Of a stretch of DNA of 25,607 nucleotides, positions 14,911 to 21,825 are shown one piece after another. Source of the DNA: Verrucomicrobiales bacterium (GTDB taxonomy: Bacteria > Verrucomicrobiota > Verrucomicrobiae > Limisphaerales > UBA1100). Below the pieces are notes generated by a model. It was not told the DNA's origin, did no database searches, and saw nothing but the letters and a program-made list of their open reading frames with translations. The DNA lies in assembly GCA_002721895.1 (NCBI GenBank), contig PBLV01000009.1, positions 18,181 to 43,787 on the forward strand, given 5' to 3'. The translations under genes were made by a program, and so were the position numbers. Position 1 is the stretch's first letter; every line of letters begins with the position of its first letter.

Positions 14911-15252
14911 ATGAATATCTCAGCGGCCACAAGTACGGTTTCCATCAACTCGATGGGTGTCGCCTTGGATCGAGCCCCCAGGAGAGCTTCGGATGCTTCT
15001 GCCCCATCATTCAAGGGAGTGACATCAATTCCTTGGGACACCGCGCAGGCGTTCTCCGCACGAGGAGCAGACCCAAATTTTTCGGGCAGAATGGAAACAT
15101 TCGTCAAGGGTTTGAAAGTGGATCTCAGCTCCCGCAAGAGTGATTCCTATGGAGCGCTGGCTCACATGGGCACGCTACAGACTGCGTTCAAGAGTGCCCA
15201 TTCGTCGACTCTCTTTATACGGACAAGTCTCCACCTCCAAGATGTGGCCTGA
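14911..15252 (+). CDS. Small protein A of an unrecognised paralogous pair
   Basis: 113 residues from ATG 14911. The in-frame ATG at 14818 lies inside element 3 and is rejected. No signal peptide or membrane span; low-complexity Ser/Ala/Arg N-terminus. A C-terminal core is shared with small protein B at 15972: W42...TAQAFSAR, FSGRMETFVKGLKVDLSS, then GALAHMGTLQTAFKSAHSST. In B the corresponding pieces are W56...TQRAMQAR, VSGSFNKIASNLSSEL, and AFARIGSLQTAFEFAASNT. The last 13 residues do not match B; reading one frame over (LYTDKSPPP) looks slightly more like B, so a small frameshift near 15210 is possible. Function unknown. The Shine-Dalgarno sequence is weak (CAGG). Confidence 0.6.
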   Translation: MNISAATSTVSINSMGVALDRAPRRASDASAPSFKGVTSIPWDTAQAFSARGADPNFSGRMETFVKGLKVDLSSRKSDSYGALAHMGTLQTAFKSAHSSTLFIRTSLHLQDVA

Positions 15253-15304
15253 CTTTGGGCCCGGCGAACGGAAAGATTTAAATGCAGGCATTCATGAGGG
15301 CGAA

Positions 15305-15377
15305 TAAGCAATTCCCGCAGCTGGATAAAGTGGGGGAAGTCGTTTGCTGGATGAATAATGCACCCGTGTTAGCGCAG
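15305..15377 (+). promoter_or_regulatory. Repeated regulatory element, copy 4 (upstream of the 42-residue membrane protein)
   Basis: TAAGCAATTCCCGCA (15305-15319) has one mismatch to the 15-bp pattern (C for T at position 14). GTTTGCTGGATG follows, then the -10-like AATAAT followed by GCACC (15354-15363), and AGCGCAG (15371-15377) stands in for the GGCAG box. Spacing matches copy 2 within a base or two. It is the most diverged copy. Confidence 0.6.
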
Positions 15378-15420
15378 AACAGATGAACATTGGGCCCAAA
15401 AGGCTGCAAACAAAGGAAAC

Positions 15421-15549
15421 ATGAATATTCAGAACGAGACCAACAAGACGGATAAAGTCCTCAACACACTACTTGTCATGATGACCGTTCTCTCGGTTAT
15501 CAGCGTGGCAACATTCATTCTCAGCATCGTGTTGGAAGATCAAATTTAA
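15421..15549 (+). CDS. 42-residue single-span membrane protein
   Basis: An open frame of 42 codons with AAAGGA just before its ATG and element 4 44 nt further up. The sequence has a polar N-terminus (MNIQNETNKTDKVLN), one hydrophobic helix (TLLVMMTVLSVISVATFILSIVL) and a short acidic end (EDQI). The charge pattern is that of a small single-pass membrane protein. No family recognised. Support comes from its own copy of the repeated element and a ribosome-binding site, rather than from homology. Confidence 0.5.
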   Translation: MNIQNETNKTDKVLNTLLVMMTVLSVISVATFILSIVLEDQI

Positions 15550-15567
15550 GCTCACGATTCCGATACC

Positions 15568-15735
15568 ATGTTCATTACGATTCTATTTTTTATGTCGTTT
15601 ACCATCGTCCTTGCTGGGACGGCGGAACGTTTGGAAAAGTGGCAGATTCGAAGAATGAAGGAGAATGGGAAAACGCCGCACCACAACTGGCCCGGCCATC
15701 ACAGGTGCTCCCTGCAGAATCGCTGCCGGATGTGA
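15568..15735 (+). CDS. Possible 55-residue single-span membrane protein
   Basis: Begins 18 nt after the previous small gene. Hydrophobic N-terminus MFITILFFMSFTIVLAGTA, then a basic amphipathic stretch ERLEKWQIRRMKENGK and a His/Cys-containing tail. Plausible partner of the 42-residue protein in one transcript. No Shine-Dalgarno sequence is seen and the tail looks less protein-like, so it may be spurious. Confidence 0.35.
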   Translation: MFITILFFMSFTIVLAGTAERLEKWQIRRMKENGKTPHHNWPGHHRCSLQNRCRM

Positions 15736-15814
15736 AGATTGGCAACGAAAAAAGTGTGGGCCTATTTCCGGTGTATATGCGCCGGATTTTTTTGTTTCAG
15801 CGGCTTTTCAGCGA

Positions 15815-15895
15815 TAGGGGATTCCCCTACATGCTTCCCTTTGCGGAACGGGAGCCACGGTGCAATATTGATCGCAGGTAAGCGAAGTCTGGCAG
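15815..15895 (+). promoter_or_regulatory. Repeated regulatory element, copy 5 (upstream of small protein B)
   Basis: TAGGGGATTCCCCTA (15815-15829) is the most symmetric copy: 6-bp perfect arms around ATT. CTTTGCGGAA follows, then CACGGTGC, the -10-like ATTGAT followed by CGCAGG (15867-15878), and TCTGGCAG closes the copy. It lies 77 nt before the start of small protein B. Confidence 0.7.
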
Positions 15896-15971
15896 GAACA
15901 AAACTCTCTCACCCGCGGGCCGCAAAAGGCGGATCGCACTCCGGCCAGCGAATCGCAAACCGTCCTTGGCT

Positions 15972-16361
15972 ATGAGTGAAATGGGCATAAATGGCGCGCT
16001 GCGACCGCAGGATCTGCAGCTTCGGCAAATTAGCGCGCCGCCGCGAAAGGCTGTGCGCCATGCCGCTGCTGATGCCTATCAAAAACAGCAGCCCGCCGCG
16101 ATTCGTCCGTCCGCTCCTTCCACGCCCGAGGTATCTTGGCATCACGAAACCCAAAGGGCCATGCAGGCTCGACCCACGAATGAAGCGGTTTCCGGCTCCT
16201 TCAACAAGATCGCCAGCAATCTCTCCAGTGAATTGAATGCCACGGGGGGAAACAACGCTGAAGCCTTTGCCCGCATCGGCTCGCTGCAAACGGCCTTCGA
16301 GTTTGCTGCCAGCAACACCGGTGCCCTGATGGATAGCTCCAGCTTGAGCTCGCTGGTCTAG
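15972..16361 (+). CDS. Small protein B of the paralogous pair
   Basis: 129 residues from ATG 15972; a TTG at 15966 or ATG 15981 are alternatives, and no clear Shine-Dalgarno sequence is present. Soluble-looking. The N-terminal 55 residues are rich in Gln, Pro, Ala and Arg. The core shared with small protein A is W56...TQRAMQAR, SGSFNKIASNLSSEL and AFARIGSLQTAFEFAASNT, ending GALMDSSSLSSLV. It is preceded by element 5. Convergent with leuA, whose stop codon is only 5 nt away. No known family recognised. Confidence 0.65.
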   Translation: MSEMGINGALRPQDLQLRQISAPPRKAVRHAAADAYQKQQPAAIRPSAPSTPEVSWHHETQRAMQARPTNEAVSGSFNKIASNLSSELNATGGNNAEAFARIGSLQTAFEFAASNTGALMDSSSLSSLV

Positions 16362-16366
16362 GCGGA

Positions 16367-17938
16367 TTACGGCTGACGCCTGCGCTTGCGCGGCTGGGCC
16401 TTTGAATTATTCAGGTGGCGGTTGACCGCGTTCAGGTAAGCACGCGCGCTCGCCTCGAAAATGTCCGTGCTGGCACCGCGTCCGGCAATCAGTTCCCCGT
16501 CGCCAAAATCCACCTTTACTGTCACTTCACCCAGCGCGTCCTTGCCTTGTGAAACGGCGCGCAGGGAGTAATCCATCAACTTGCCGCGAGTTTCCGTGAT
16601 GCGATCAATCGCTTTCAGTGCGGCGTCCACCGGGCCGTCCCCAATGCCCGCGTCCTCAGCGATATCAGTCCTGCGTCGTGCCTGTTTCGTGAGGCGTACC
16701 GTGGCGGTGGGCACGGTTTGATTGCCGCTGGTGACATTGAGATAATCCAGGCTCCACGTTTCCGGAACCTCCGCGATATGCCCCTCAACCAGTGCTACCA
16801 GATCATCGTCATAGACAAACTTCTTCTTGTCGCCGATTTCCTTAAAGTGCGCGAAGATCGCCGTTACGTCCGCGTCGTCCATTTTAAAACCCAGATGTTT
16901 CAGGCGTGCCGCTACCGCAGCCCGGCCGCTGTGCTTGGTTAGTGGCAGTTCTGTCTGGCCCCAGCCGACATCACGCGGGTCCATGATCTCATACGTCTCG
17001 CGTTTCTTTAAAATGCCATCCTGGTGAATGCCGCTGGAGTGGGCAAAGGCGTTCTCCCCGACAATGGCCTTGCTCCTTTGCACATTCAGCCCGCTCATGC
17101 CGGACACAATGCGGCTGGCCTTGACAATTTCGTTGGTCTTCACGCCGCAGGTGAGGCGGCCGAAGAAATCCTTGCGCGTTTTCAGCGCCATGACCACCTC
17201 CTCCATGGCGGCGTTGCCTGCCCGTTCGCCGATGCCATTGACCGTGCACTCCACCTGACGGGCGCCTGCCTGCACGGCCGCCAATGAGTTGGCCACCGCC
17301 AACCCTAAGTCATTGTGGCAGTGTACACTGATGACCGCCTTGCCGCTTTGAAACTCCTCCACCGAATCATGCAGGTGGGCAATGAGTCCGCCAAACTGGT
17401 TGGGCACAGCCCAGCCCACGGTGTCAGGAATGTTCACCGTGGTGGCACCCGCCTGGACGGCAGCGCGGCAAATCTCCACGAGAAAATCCGGCTCTGTCCG
17501 GGAGGCATCCTCCGGGGAAAACTCAATGTCCTTCACGTACTTACGCGCGCGTTTCACGCCCTCAACGGCGAGCCTTAAAATCTCGTCCTGCGCCTTGCCG
17601 AGCTTGTGCTCGCGGTGAATCTTTGAGGTGGCCAGAAACACATGAATGCGGCCGCGCTTGCCGGCAGGTTTCACGGCAGCCCCGGCGGCATCGATATCCT
17701 TGGGCACGCACCGGGCCAAGCCGGCAATTTGCGGCCCCTTGACTTGGCGGGCAATGGTTTGTACGGCAGTAAAATCCCCCTCGCTGATGACTGGAAAGCC
17801 GGCCTCAATCACGTCCACCTTGAGGTGGCCCAGTTGGCGCGCCACAGCGAGCTTCTCGCGAAGATTCATGGAGGCGCCCGGGCATTGCTCGCCGTCGCGC
17901 AACGTTGTGTCAAAAATAACCACGCGTTTCTTGCTCAT
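16367..17938 (-). CDS. leuA: 2-isopropylmalate synthase LeuA
   Basis: 523 residues from the ATG at 17938 (MSKKRVVIFDTTLRDGEQCPG), the usual type 1 LeuA length. The longer in-frame opening from 18019 would run through the attenuator hairpin and is rejected. LeuA condenses acetyl-CoA with 2-oxoisovalerate, the first committed step of leucine synthesis. The DTTLRDGEQ motif provides the metal-binding Asp and catalytic Arg; SVHCHNDLGLAVANS, NGIGERAGNAAMEEV and HSSGIHQDGILK follow. The C-terminal region (after about 390) is the LeuA_dimer regulatory domain that binds leucine. Expression is probably controlled by the leader peptide and attenuator just upstream, in addition to leucine feedback. Confidence 0.96.
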   Translation of the reverse strand: MSKKRVVIFDTTLRDGEQCPGASMNLREKLAVARQLGHLKVDVIEAGFPVISEGDFTAVQTIARQVKGPQIAGLARCVPKDIDAAGAAVKPAGKRGRIHVFLATSKIHREHKLGKAQDEILRLAVEGVKRARKYVKDIEFSPEDASRTEPDFLVEICRAAVQAGATTVNIPDTVGWAVPNQFGGLIAHLHDSVEEFQSGKAVISVHCHNDLGLAVANSLAAVQAGARQVECTVNGIGERAGNAAMEEVVMALKTRKDFFGRLTCGVKTNEIVKASRIVSGMSGLNVQRSKAIVGENAFAHSSGIHQDGILKKRETYEIMDPRDVGWGQTELPLTKHSGRAAVAARLKHLGFKMDDADVTAIFAHFKEIGDKKKFVYDDDLVALVEGHIAEVPETWSLDYLNVTSGNQTVPTATVRLTKQARRRTDIAEDAGIGDGPVDAALKAIDRITETRGKLMDYSLRAVSQGKDALGEVTVKVDFGDGELIAGRGASTDIFEASARAYLNAVNRHLNNSKAQPRKRRRQP

Positions 17939-17977
17939 GGTCTGTACTTTCCCGGCCCGCCGTTTGTTGGATGTTAA

Positions 17978-18016
17978 ACAAAAAACCCCACCGTGGCGGC
18001 GCCGACGGTGGGGTTT
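17978..18016 (-). terminator. leuA attenuator (intrinsic terminator in the leader)
   Basis: On the minus strand a perfect 12-bp stem (AAACCCCACCGT / ACGGTGGGGTTT, arms 18005-18016 and 17983-17994) with a GC-rich loop runs into TTTTTTGTTT. It lies between the leader peptide stop (18033) and the leuA ATG (17938). A competing structure is visible: CGGTCGGGG in the leader coding sequence (plus coordinates 18044-18052) can pair with CCCCACCG of the terminator arm with one bulge. This is the expected antiterminator layout. Confidence 0.9.
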
Positions 18017-18032
18017 CAAAAGTCACTGGCGA

Positions 18033-18107
18033 CTACCGCCGAGCCCCGACCGCCGCGCCACGCAAAAGCAGCGCCAACAGCCCAAGTCGCAGTTCCAGAT
18101 TCGCCAT
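18033..18107 (-). CDS. leuL: leu operon leader peptide
   Basis: A 24-codon open frame starting MANLELRLGLLALLLRG, with 8 leucines within residues 4-15. It is followed 16 nt later by the terminator hairpin and then leuA. Ribosome stalling at the Leu codons when charged tRNA-Leu is scarce would favour the antiterminator. The predicted promoter places the transcription start at or within a base or two of the ATG, so the peptide may be made from a leaderless message. Confidence 0.9.
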   Translation of the reverse strand: MANLELRLGLLALLLRGAAVGARR

Positions 18108-18113
18108 GTGCGC

Positions 18114-18142
18114 ATGCTAACAGTTCATGACGTCTGGGTCAA
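18114..18142 (-). promoter_or_regulatory. leuL-leuA promoter
   Basis: On the minus strand TTGACC (18142-18137), a 17-nt spacer, then TAGCAT (18119-18114). The -35 matches consensus at 5 of 6 and the -10 at 4 of 6. The base 7 nt past the -10 is the A of the leader peptide ATG (18107). Confidence 0.72.
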
Positions 18143-18258
18143 ACCGAATGCAGCCCATGAAATAAGATAGAAACAAACTAAATTAATATTACCTTCTTGT
18201 GGTGTTTCGCAAAAAGCTTTTGTTGAGGAACGGGACTCCCTTATGGTCTCGCCAACCC

Positions 18259-19884
18259 ATGACAAAGGATCCACTTGAATTGTGGGAGCGCTTCAAGCGC
18301 CGGCGCTCCACCCATCCTGAAATTGGTCTGGCACTGGACTTGAGCCGGCTGAACTTTGCCGACGACTATTTTGAATCCATGGCGAAGCCCATGCAAAAGG
18401 CGTTTGTGGACATGCGCGAGTTGGAGGAGGGAGCCATATCGAATCCGGATGAGAACCGAATGGTGGGACACTACTGGTTGCGCAACAGCAAATTGGCTCC
18501 CAATAAGGAAATTCAAAACTCTATCGACGCATCTCTGGAGGATATAAAAGCATTTGCGGAATCAGTTCACGCGGGGGAAATACAGGGAGAAGGCGGAGAG
18601 TTTGAGAACATGCTCTTAATCGGAATTGGCGGGTCCGCACTTGGGCCCCAATTCGTCAGCCACGCCCTGGGTGATATCGGAACGAAAAAGCTTGAATTAT
18701 ACTGTTTTGACAATACAGACCCAGACGGTAACGATATAGTTTTAAATAAAATTGGAAATGGATTGTCAAAAACAATTGTTATCGTTATTTCAAAATCTGG
18801 GGGGACCAAGGAAACGAGAAATGGAATGCTGGAGGCAAAACATGCTTATGACGCAGCCGGGTTGGATTTCGGGAAACATTCAGTGGCCGTGACGGGCGAA
18901 GGGAGTCAACTGGATAAAGTTGCTATTGATGAAGGCTGGTTAAAGCGATTCCCAATGTGGGACTGGGTGGGCGGCCGGACGAGTGAGACTGCGGTAGTGG
19001 GATTGTTGCCGGCTGCGCTACAGGGGATTGAAATTGGCGGAATTTTGGAGGGTGCATCAAGGTGCGACTCGCTTACCCGTACGGAAGATTTGGAGTCCAA
19101 TCCGGCGGCACTTTTGGCCGTGGGTTGGCACCATGCAACCCATGGGCGGGGGGAGAAGGATATGGTTATTTTGCCGTACAAAGATCGTCTGGAGTTGCTC
19201 TCACGATACTTTCAGCAGTTGATTATGGAGTCGTTGGGCAAGGAGAAGGATTTGGAGGGAAATGTGGTTAATCAGGGGATTGCCGTGTACGGAAACAAGG
19301 GATCTACGGATCAACACGCGTATATTCAGCAATTGCGCGAAGGTGTTCCCAATTTTTTTGTCACTTTTATTGAGGTTTTGAGAGATCGCTCGGGGGAGGA
19401 GGTTTATGTCGAGGATCCTTGGATAACGTCCGGAGATTATTTGAGTGGATTTTTTCAGGGAACCAGAAAAGCGCTTTTTGAAAATGGCAGGGAATCCATT
19501 ACAATCACTGTGGATGAAGTTACACCGTTCCACGTGGGTGTCCTGATAGCTCTTTATGAGAGAGCGGTTGGACTTTATGCGAGTCTAATCGGGGTCAATG
19601 CCTACCATCAGCCCGGGGTTGAGGCTGGCAAAAAGGCGGCGGAAACGGTGCTTGGGATTCAAAAACAGGTCATTGATTGTTTGATGCGGCGAGGCGGGCA
19701 CGCAATGACCGTTGATGACTTGGCAATGGAAACTCAGAATGTTGAGGAAATTGAGACCATTTATAAGATCTGTGAACATTTGTCTGCAAATGGGAGACTG
19801 GTTAAAGAGGATGGAAGCGGTTCCTATGACGCGGAATATGCACTTCCAACCGCAAACGATGAGATGATTCCGGGGATGGCCTAA
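18259..19884 (+). CDS. pgi: Glucose-6-phosphate isomerase with C-terminal extension
   Basis: 541 residues from ATG 18259 ([15 protein letters not shown]); the in-frame start at 18199 adds a non-family leader. It interconverts glucose-6-phosphate and fructose-6-phosphate in the cytoplasm. Conserved blocks are [11 protein letters not shown] (phosphosugar-binding SIS fold), [31 protein letters not shown] (typical of this Pgi branch), the active-site [21 protein letters not shown], and a histidine in [13 protein letters not shown]. After about residue 480 it carries ~60 further residues resembling a small helical or winged-helix tail. The stop codon overlaps the mnmG start (TAATG), so the two are translationally coupled. 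Confidence 0.93.
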   Translation: MTKDPLELWERFKRRRSTHPEIGLALDLSRLNFADDYFESMAKPMQKAFVDMRELEEGAISNPDENRMVGHYWLRNSKLAPNKEIQNSIDASLEDIKAFAESVHAGEIQGEGGEFENMLLIGIGGSALGPQFVSHALGDIGTKKLELYCFDNTDPDGNDIVLNKIGNGLSKTIVIVISKSGGTKETRNGMLEAKHAYDAAGLDFGKHSVAVTGEGSQLDKVAIDEGWLKRFPMWDWVGGRTSETAVVGLLPAALQGIEIGGILEGASRCDSLTRTEDLESNPAALLAVGWHHATHGRGEKDMVILPYKDRLELLSRYFQQLIMESLGKEKDLEGNVVNQGIAVYGNKGSTDQHAYIQQLREGVPNFFVTFIEVLRDRSGEEVYVEDPWITSGDYLSGFFQGTRKALFENGRESITITVDEVTPFHVGVLIALYERAVGLYASLIGVNAYHQPGVEAGKKAAETVLGIQKQVIDCLMRRGGHAMTVDDLAMETQNVEEIETIYKICEHLSANGRLVKEDGSGSYDAEYALPTANDEMIPGMA

Positions 19885-21797
19885 TGTTCATTTACCCCAA
19901 GGAATTTGATGTAATTGTCGTTGGGGCCGGTCACGCAGGCATTGAGGCTGCTTTGGCTGCGGCGCGGATGGGTTGCCAAACGCTTATGCTGACAACCAAC
20001 GTGGACACGATCGGCCAGATGAGCTGCAACCCAGCGATAGGCGGATTGGCGAAGGGGCACCTCGCCCGGGAAATGGATGCTCTGGGAGGTGAGATGGGGA
20101 AATGCACGGATATGACGGGACTTCAGTTTCGCATGTTAAATAGGGCCAAAGGGCCGGCTGTATGGGCGCCAAGAGCACAGTGCGACAAGAAGGCATATCA
20201 ATTTCGGATGAAATGGGTGTGTGAGCGGGAGAAAAATCTAACCATACAGCAAGGCCAAGCTGAATCGGTTTTGCACAAAAATCAAAAGGCCTTCGGAATC
20301 GAAACCAATTTGGGTGTTCGATATCACGGGAAAACCGTTATTTTGACAACGGGCACATTTCTACAGGGATTGATGCATGTTGGGGATGCCAAGCAAAAAG
20401 GAGGCCGCTCGGGCGAGGCTGCAGTTACCGGATTGTCTGGATCTCTCAAAGCATTGGGAATTGAGCTTGGCCGCCTGAAAACAGGAACTCCCCCTCGCTT
20501 GTTGAAGCGGTCCATTGATTTTTCGAAAACCGAGGATCAACTTGGAGATTCCCCTCCCCCATCATTTTCATTTTGGAAGGAGGATTTGTTCCACGTGGAA
20601 CAAGAGAATTTCTCGAGAGTCCAGCTTGGTGAAAATGCTTCTGAATTTCTTCCTGGGTCAATACTGGATCAAATCAATGGGCAATTGAAGTGCTGGATTA
20701 CGTGGACGAATGATAGAACGGCCGAGATCATCTGGGAGAATCTCCATAAATCGCCGATGTATTCGGGTGAAATCGAAGGGGTCGGACCAAGATACTGCCC
20801 ATCTATAGAGGATAAAATCGTTAGGTTTCAGGACAAGCCACGGCATCAAATCTTTCTTGAGCCTGAGGGGGTTGCGACAGACGAAATCTATGTTAACGGA
20901 TTGTCGACGTGCCTTCCCTTTGAGGTCCAGATTGCCTTAATTCAAACAATAACCGGCTGTGAAAAGGCTGAAATTCTGAGGCCTGCTTATGCTGTGGAAT
21001 ATGATTTTGCCTTTCCGCATCAACTGAATCCGACCTTGGAATCCAAGCAGTGCGAAAATCTATTCTTGGCAGGTCAGATCAATGGAACGTCCGGATATGA
21101 AGAAGCCGGAGCACAGGGGCTGATGGCAGGGATAAATGCCGTTCGTAAAGTGTTCAAAAAGGGCGAGGTGGTGCTCCAGAGGGATCAGGCATACATCGGA
21201 GTACTGATCGACGATTTGATCACCAAGGGAACTAACGAGCCATACCGTATGTTCACAAGCAGAGCGGAATATAGACTAATGCTTCGCCAAGACAATGCTG
21301 ATATGAGATTATGTGATATCGGTAACGATATAGGTTTGATTAAATCGGAATTATTTAAAAGATTTCAGGAAAAAAGAAAGACCGTCAATTTGGAAATCAG
21401 TCGGCTTGAATCCACCCATGTTGGGGCAGTGTCCATGGCCCAGATTCTTCGGCGGCCGGAAATCTCCTATTCAGATTTGGCGGATCACGATAAATCGCTG
21501 ACCAGCGAAGAGGTTGAGCAGGTGGAAATTACCATCAAGTATGCGGGATATGTTGAGCGCCAAGAGCAGGAGGTGGCTCGCCTCAAGTCAATGGAGGAAA
21601 AGAAAATTCCTGATTGGCTGAACTACGAAGCAATTACAGGTCTAAGAAATGAAGCGCGATCCAAATTGGCCAAGCACAAGCCAGCAACCGTTGGCCAAGC
21701 GTCCAGGATTTCCGGGATTTCCCCTTCCGATCTGAGTCTCGTTTTGGTCCATATGAAGCGAGGAAAAGAACAAAGAGCCACAAAAAACAACCTATAA
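19884..21797 (+). CDS. mnmG: tRNA uridine-5-carboxymethylaminomethyl modification enzyme MnmG
   Basis: 637 residues, normal length. With MnmE it adds the cmnm5 group to U34 of tRNAs, using FAD and methylenetetrahydrofolate. The FAD-binding GAGHAG is at residues 14-19, followed by MSCNPAIGGLAKGHL, RAKGPAVWAPRAQCDK with the conserved cysteine, TGTFLQGL, GRLKTGTPPRL, EGVATDEIYVNG, GTSGYEEAGAQGL and TSRAEYRL. The ATG shares its A with the pgi stop codon. No mnmE, rsmG, parA or parB is adjacent. Codons 235-240 encode LFHVEQ across a perfect parS palindrome. Confidence 0.96.
   Translation: MFIYPKEFDVIVVGAGHAGIEAALAAARMGCQTLMLTTNVDTIGQMSCNPAIGGLAKGHLAREMDALGGEMGKCTDMTGLQFRMLNRAKGPAVWAPRAQCDKKAYQFRMKWVCEREKNLTIQQGQAESVLHKNQKAFGIETNLGVRYHGKTVILTTGTFLQGLMHVGDAKQKGGRSGEAAVTGLSGSLKALGIELGRLKTGTPPRLLKRSIDFSKTEDQLGDSPPPSFSFWKEDLFHVEQENFSRVQLGENASEFLPGSILDQINGQLKCWITWTNDRTAEIIWENLHKSPMYSGEIEGVGPRYCPSIEDKIVRFQDKPRHQIFLEPEGVATDEIYVNGLSTCLPFEVQIALIQTITGCEKAEILRPAYAVEYDFAFPHQLNPTLESKQCENLFLAGQINGTSGYEEAGAQGLMAGINAVRKVFKKGEVVLQRDQAYIGVLIDDLITKGTNEPYRMFTSRAEYRLMLRQDNADMRLCDIGNDIGLIKSELFKRFQEKRKTVNLEISRLESTHVGAVSMAQILRRPEISYSDLADHDKSLTSEEVEQVEITIKYAGYVERQEQEVARLKSMEEKKIPDWLNYEAITGLRNEARSKLAKHKPATVGQASRISGISPSDLSLVLVHMKRGKEQRATKNNL
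20587..20602. other. parS: parS centromere site inside mnmG
   Basis: The 16-mer TGTTCCACGTGGAACA is a perfect palindrome and fits the conserved chromosomal parS family (TGTTNCACGTGAAACA and the GTTCCACGTGGAAC variant) bound by ParB/Spo0J. parS sites cluster near the replication origin, often close to mnmG. A degenerate relative (CGTTCCACGTGGGTGT) lies in pgi near 19527. Confidence 0.82.
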
Positions 21798-21825
21798 CGA
21801 TATAGTAAAAACAACAAGAAACAGT

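Noticed and set aside
12953..15895. Reading the five repeats as c-di-GMP (GEMM) riboswitches, a CRISPR array or insertion-sequence ends
   Set aside because: The GEMM conserved core and paired stems are not present. Spacing between copies is gene-sized and irregular. There is no transposase, and the blocks are not terminal inverted repeats.
15639..15975. Other plus-strand frames between 15639 and 15975
   Set aside because: They cross regulatory element 5, lack ribosome-binding sites and show no protein-like features.
17939..18019. Longer LeuA start at 18019
   Set aside because: It would translate the attenuator hairpin; family N-termini begin at the ATG 17938.
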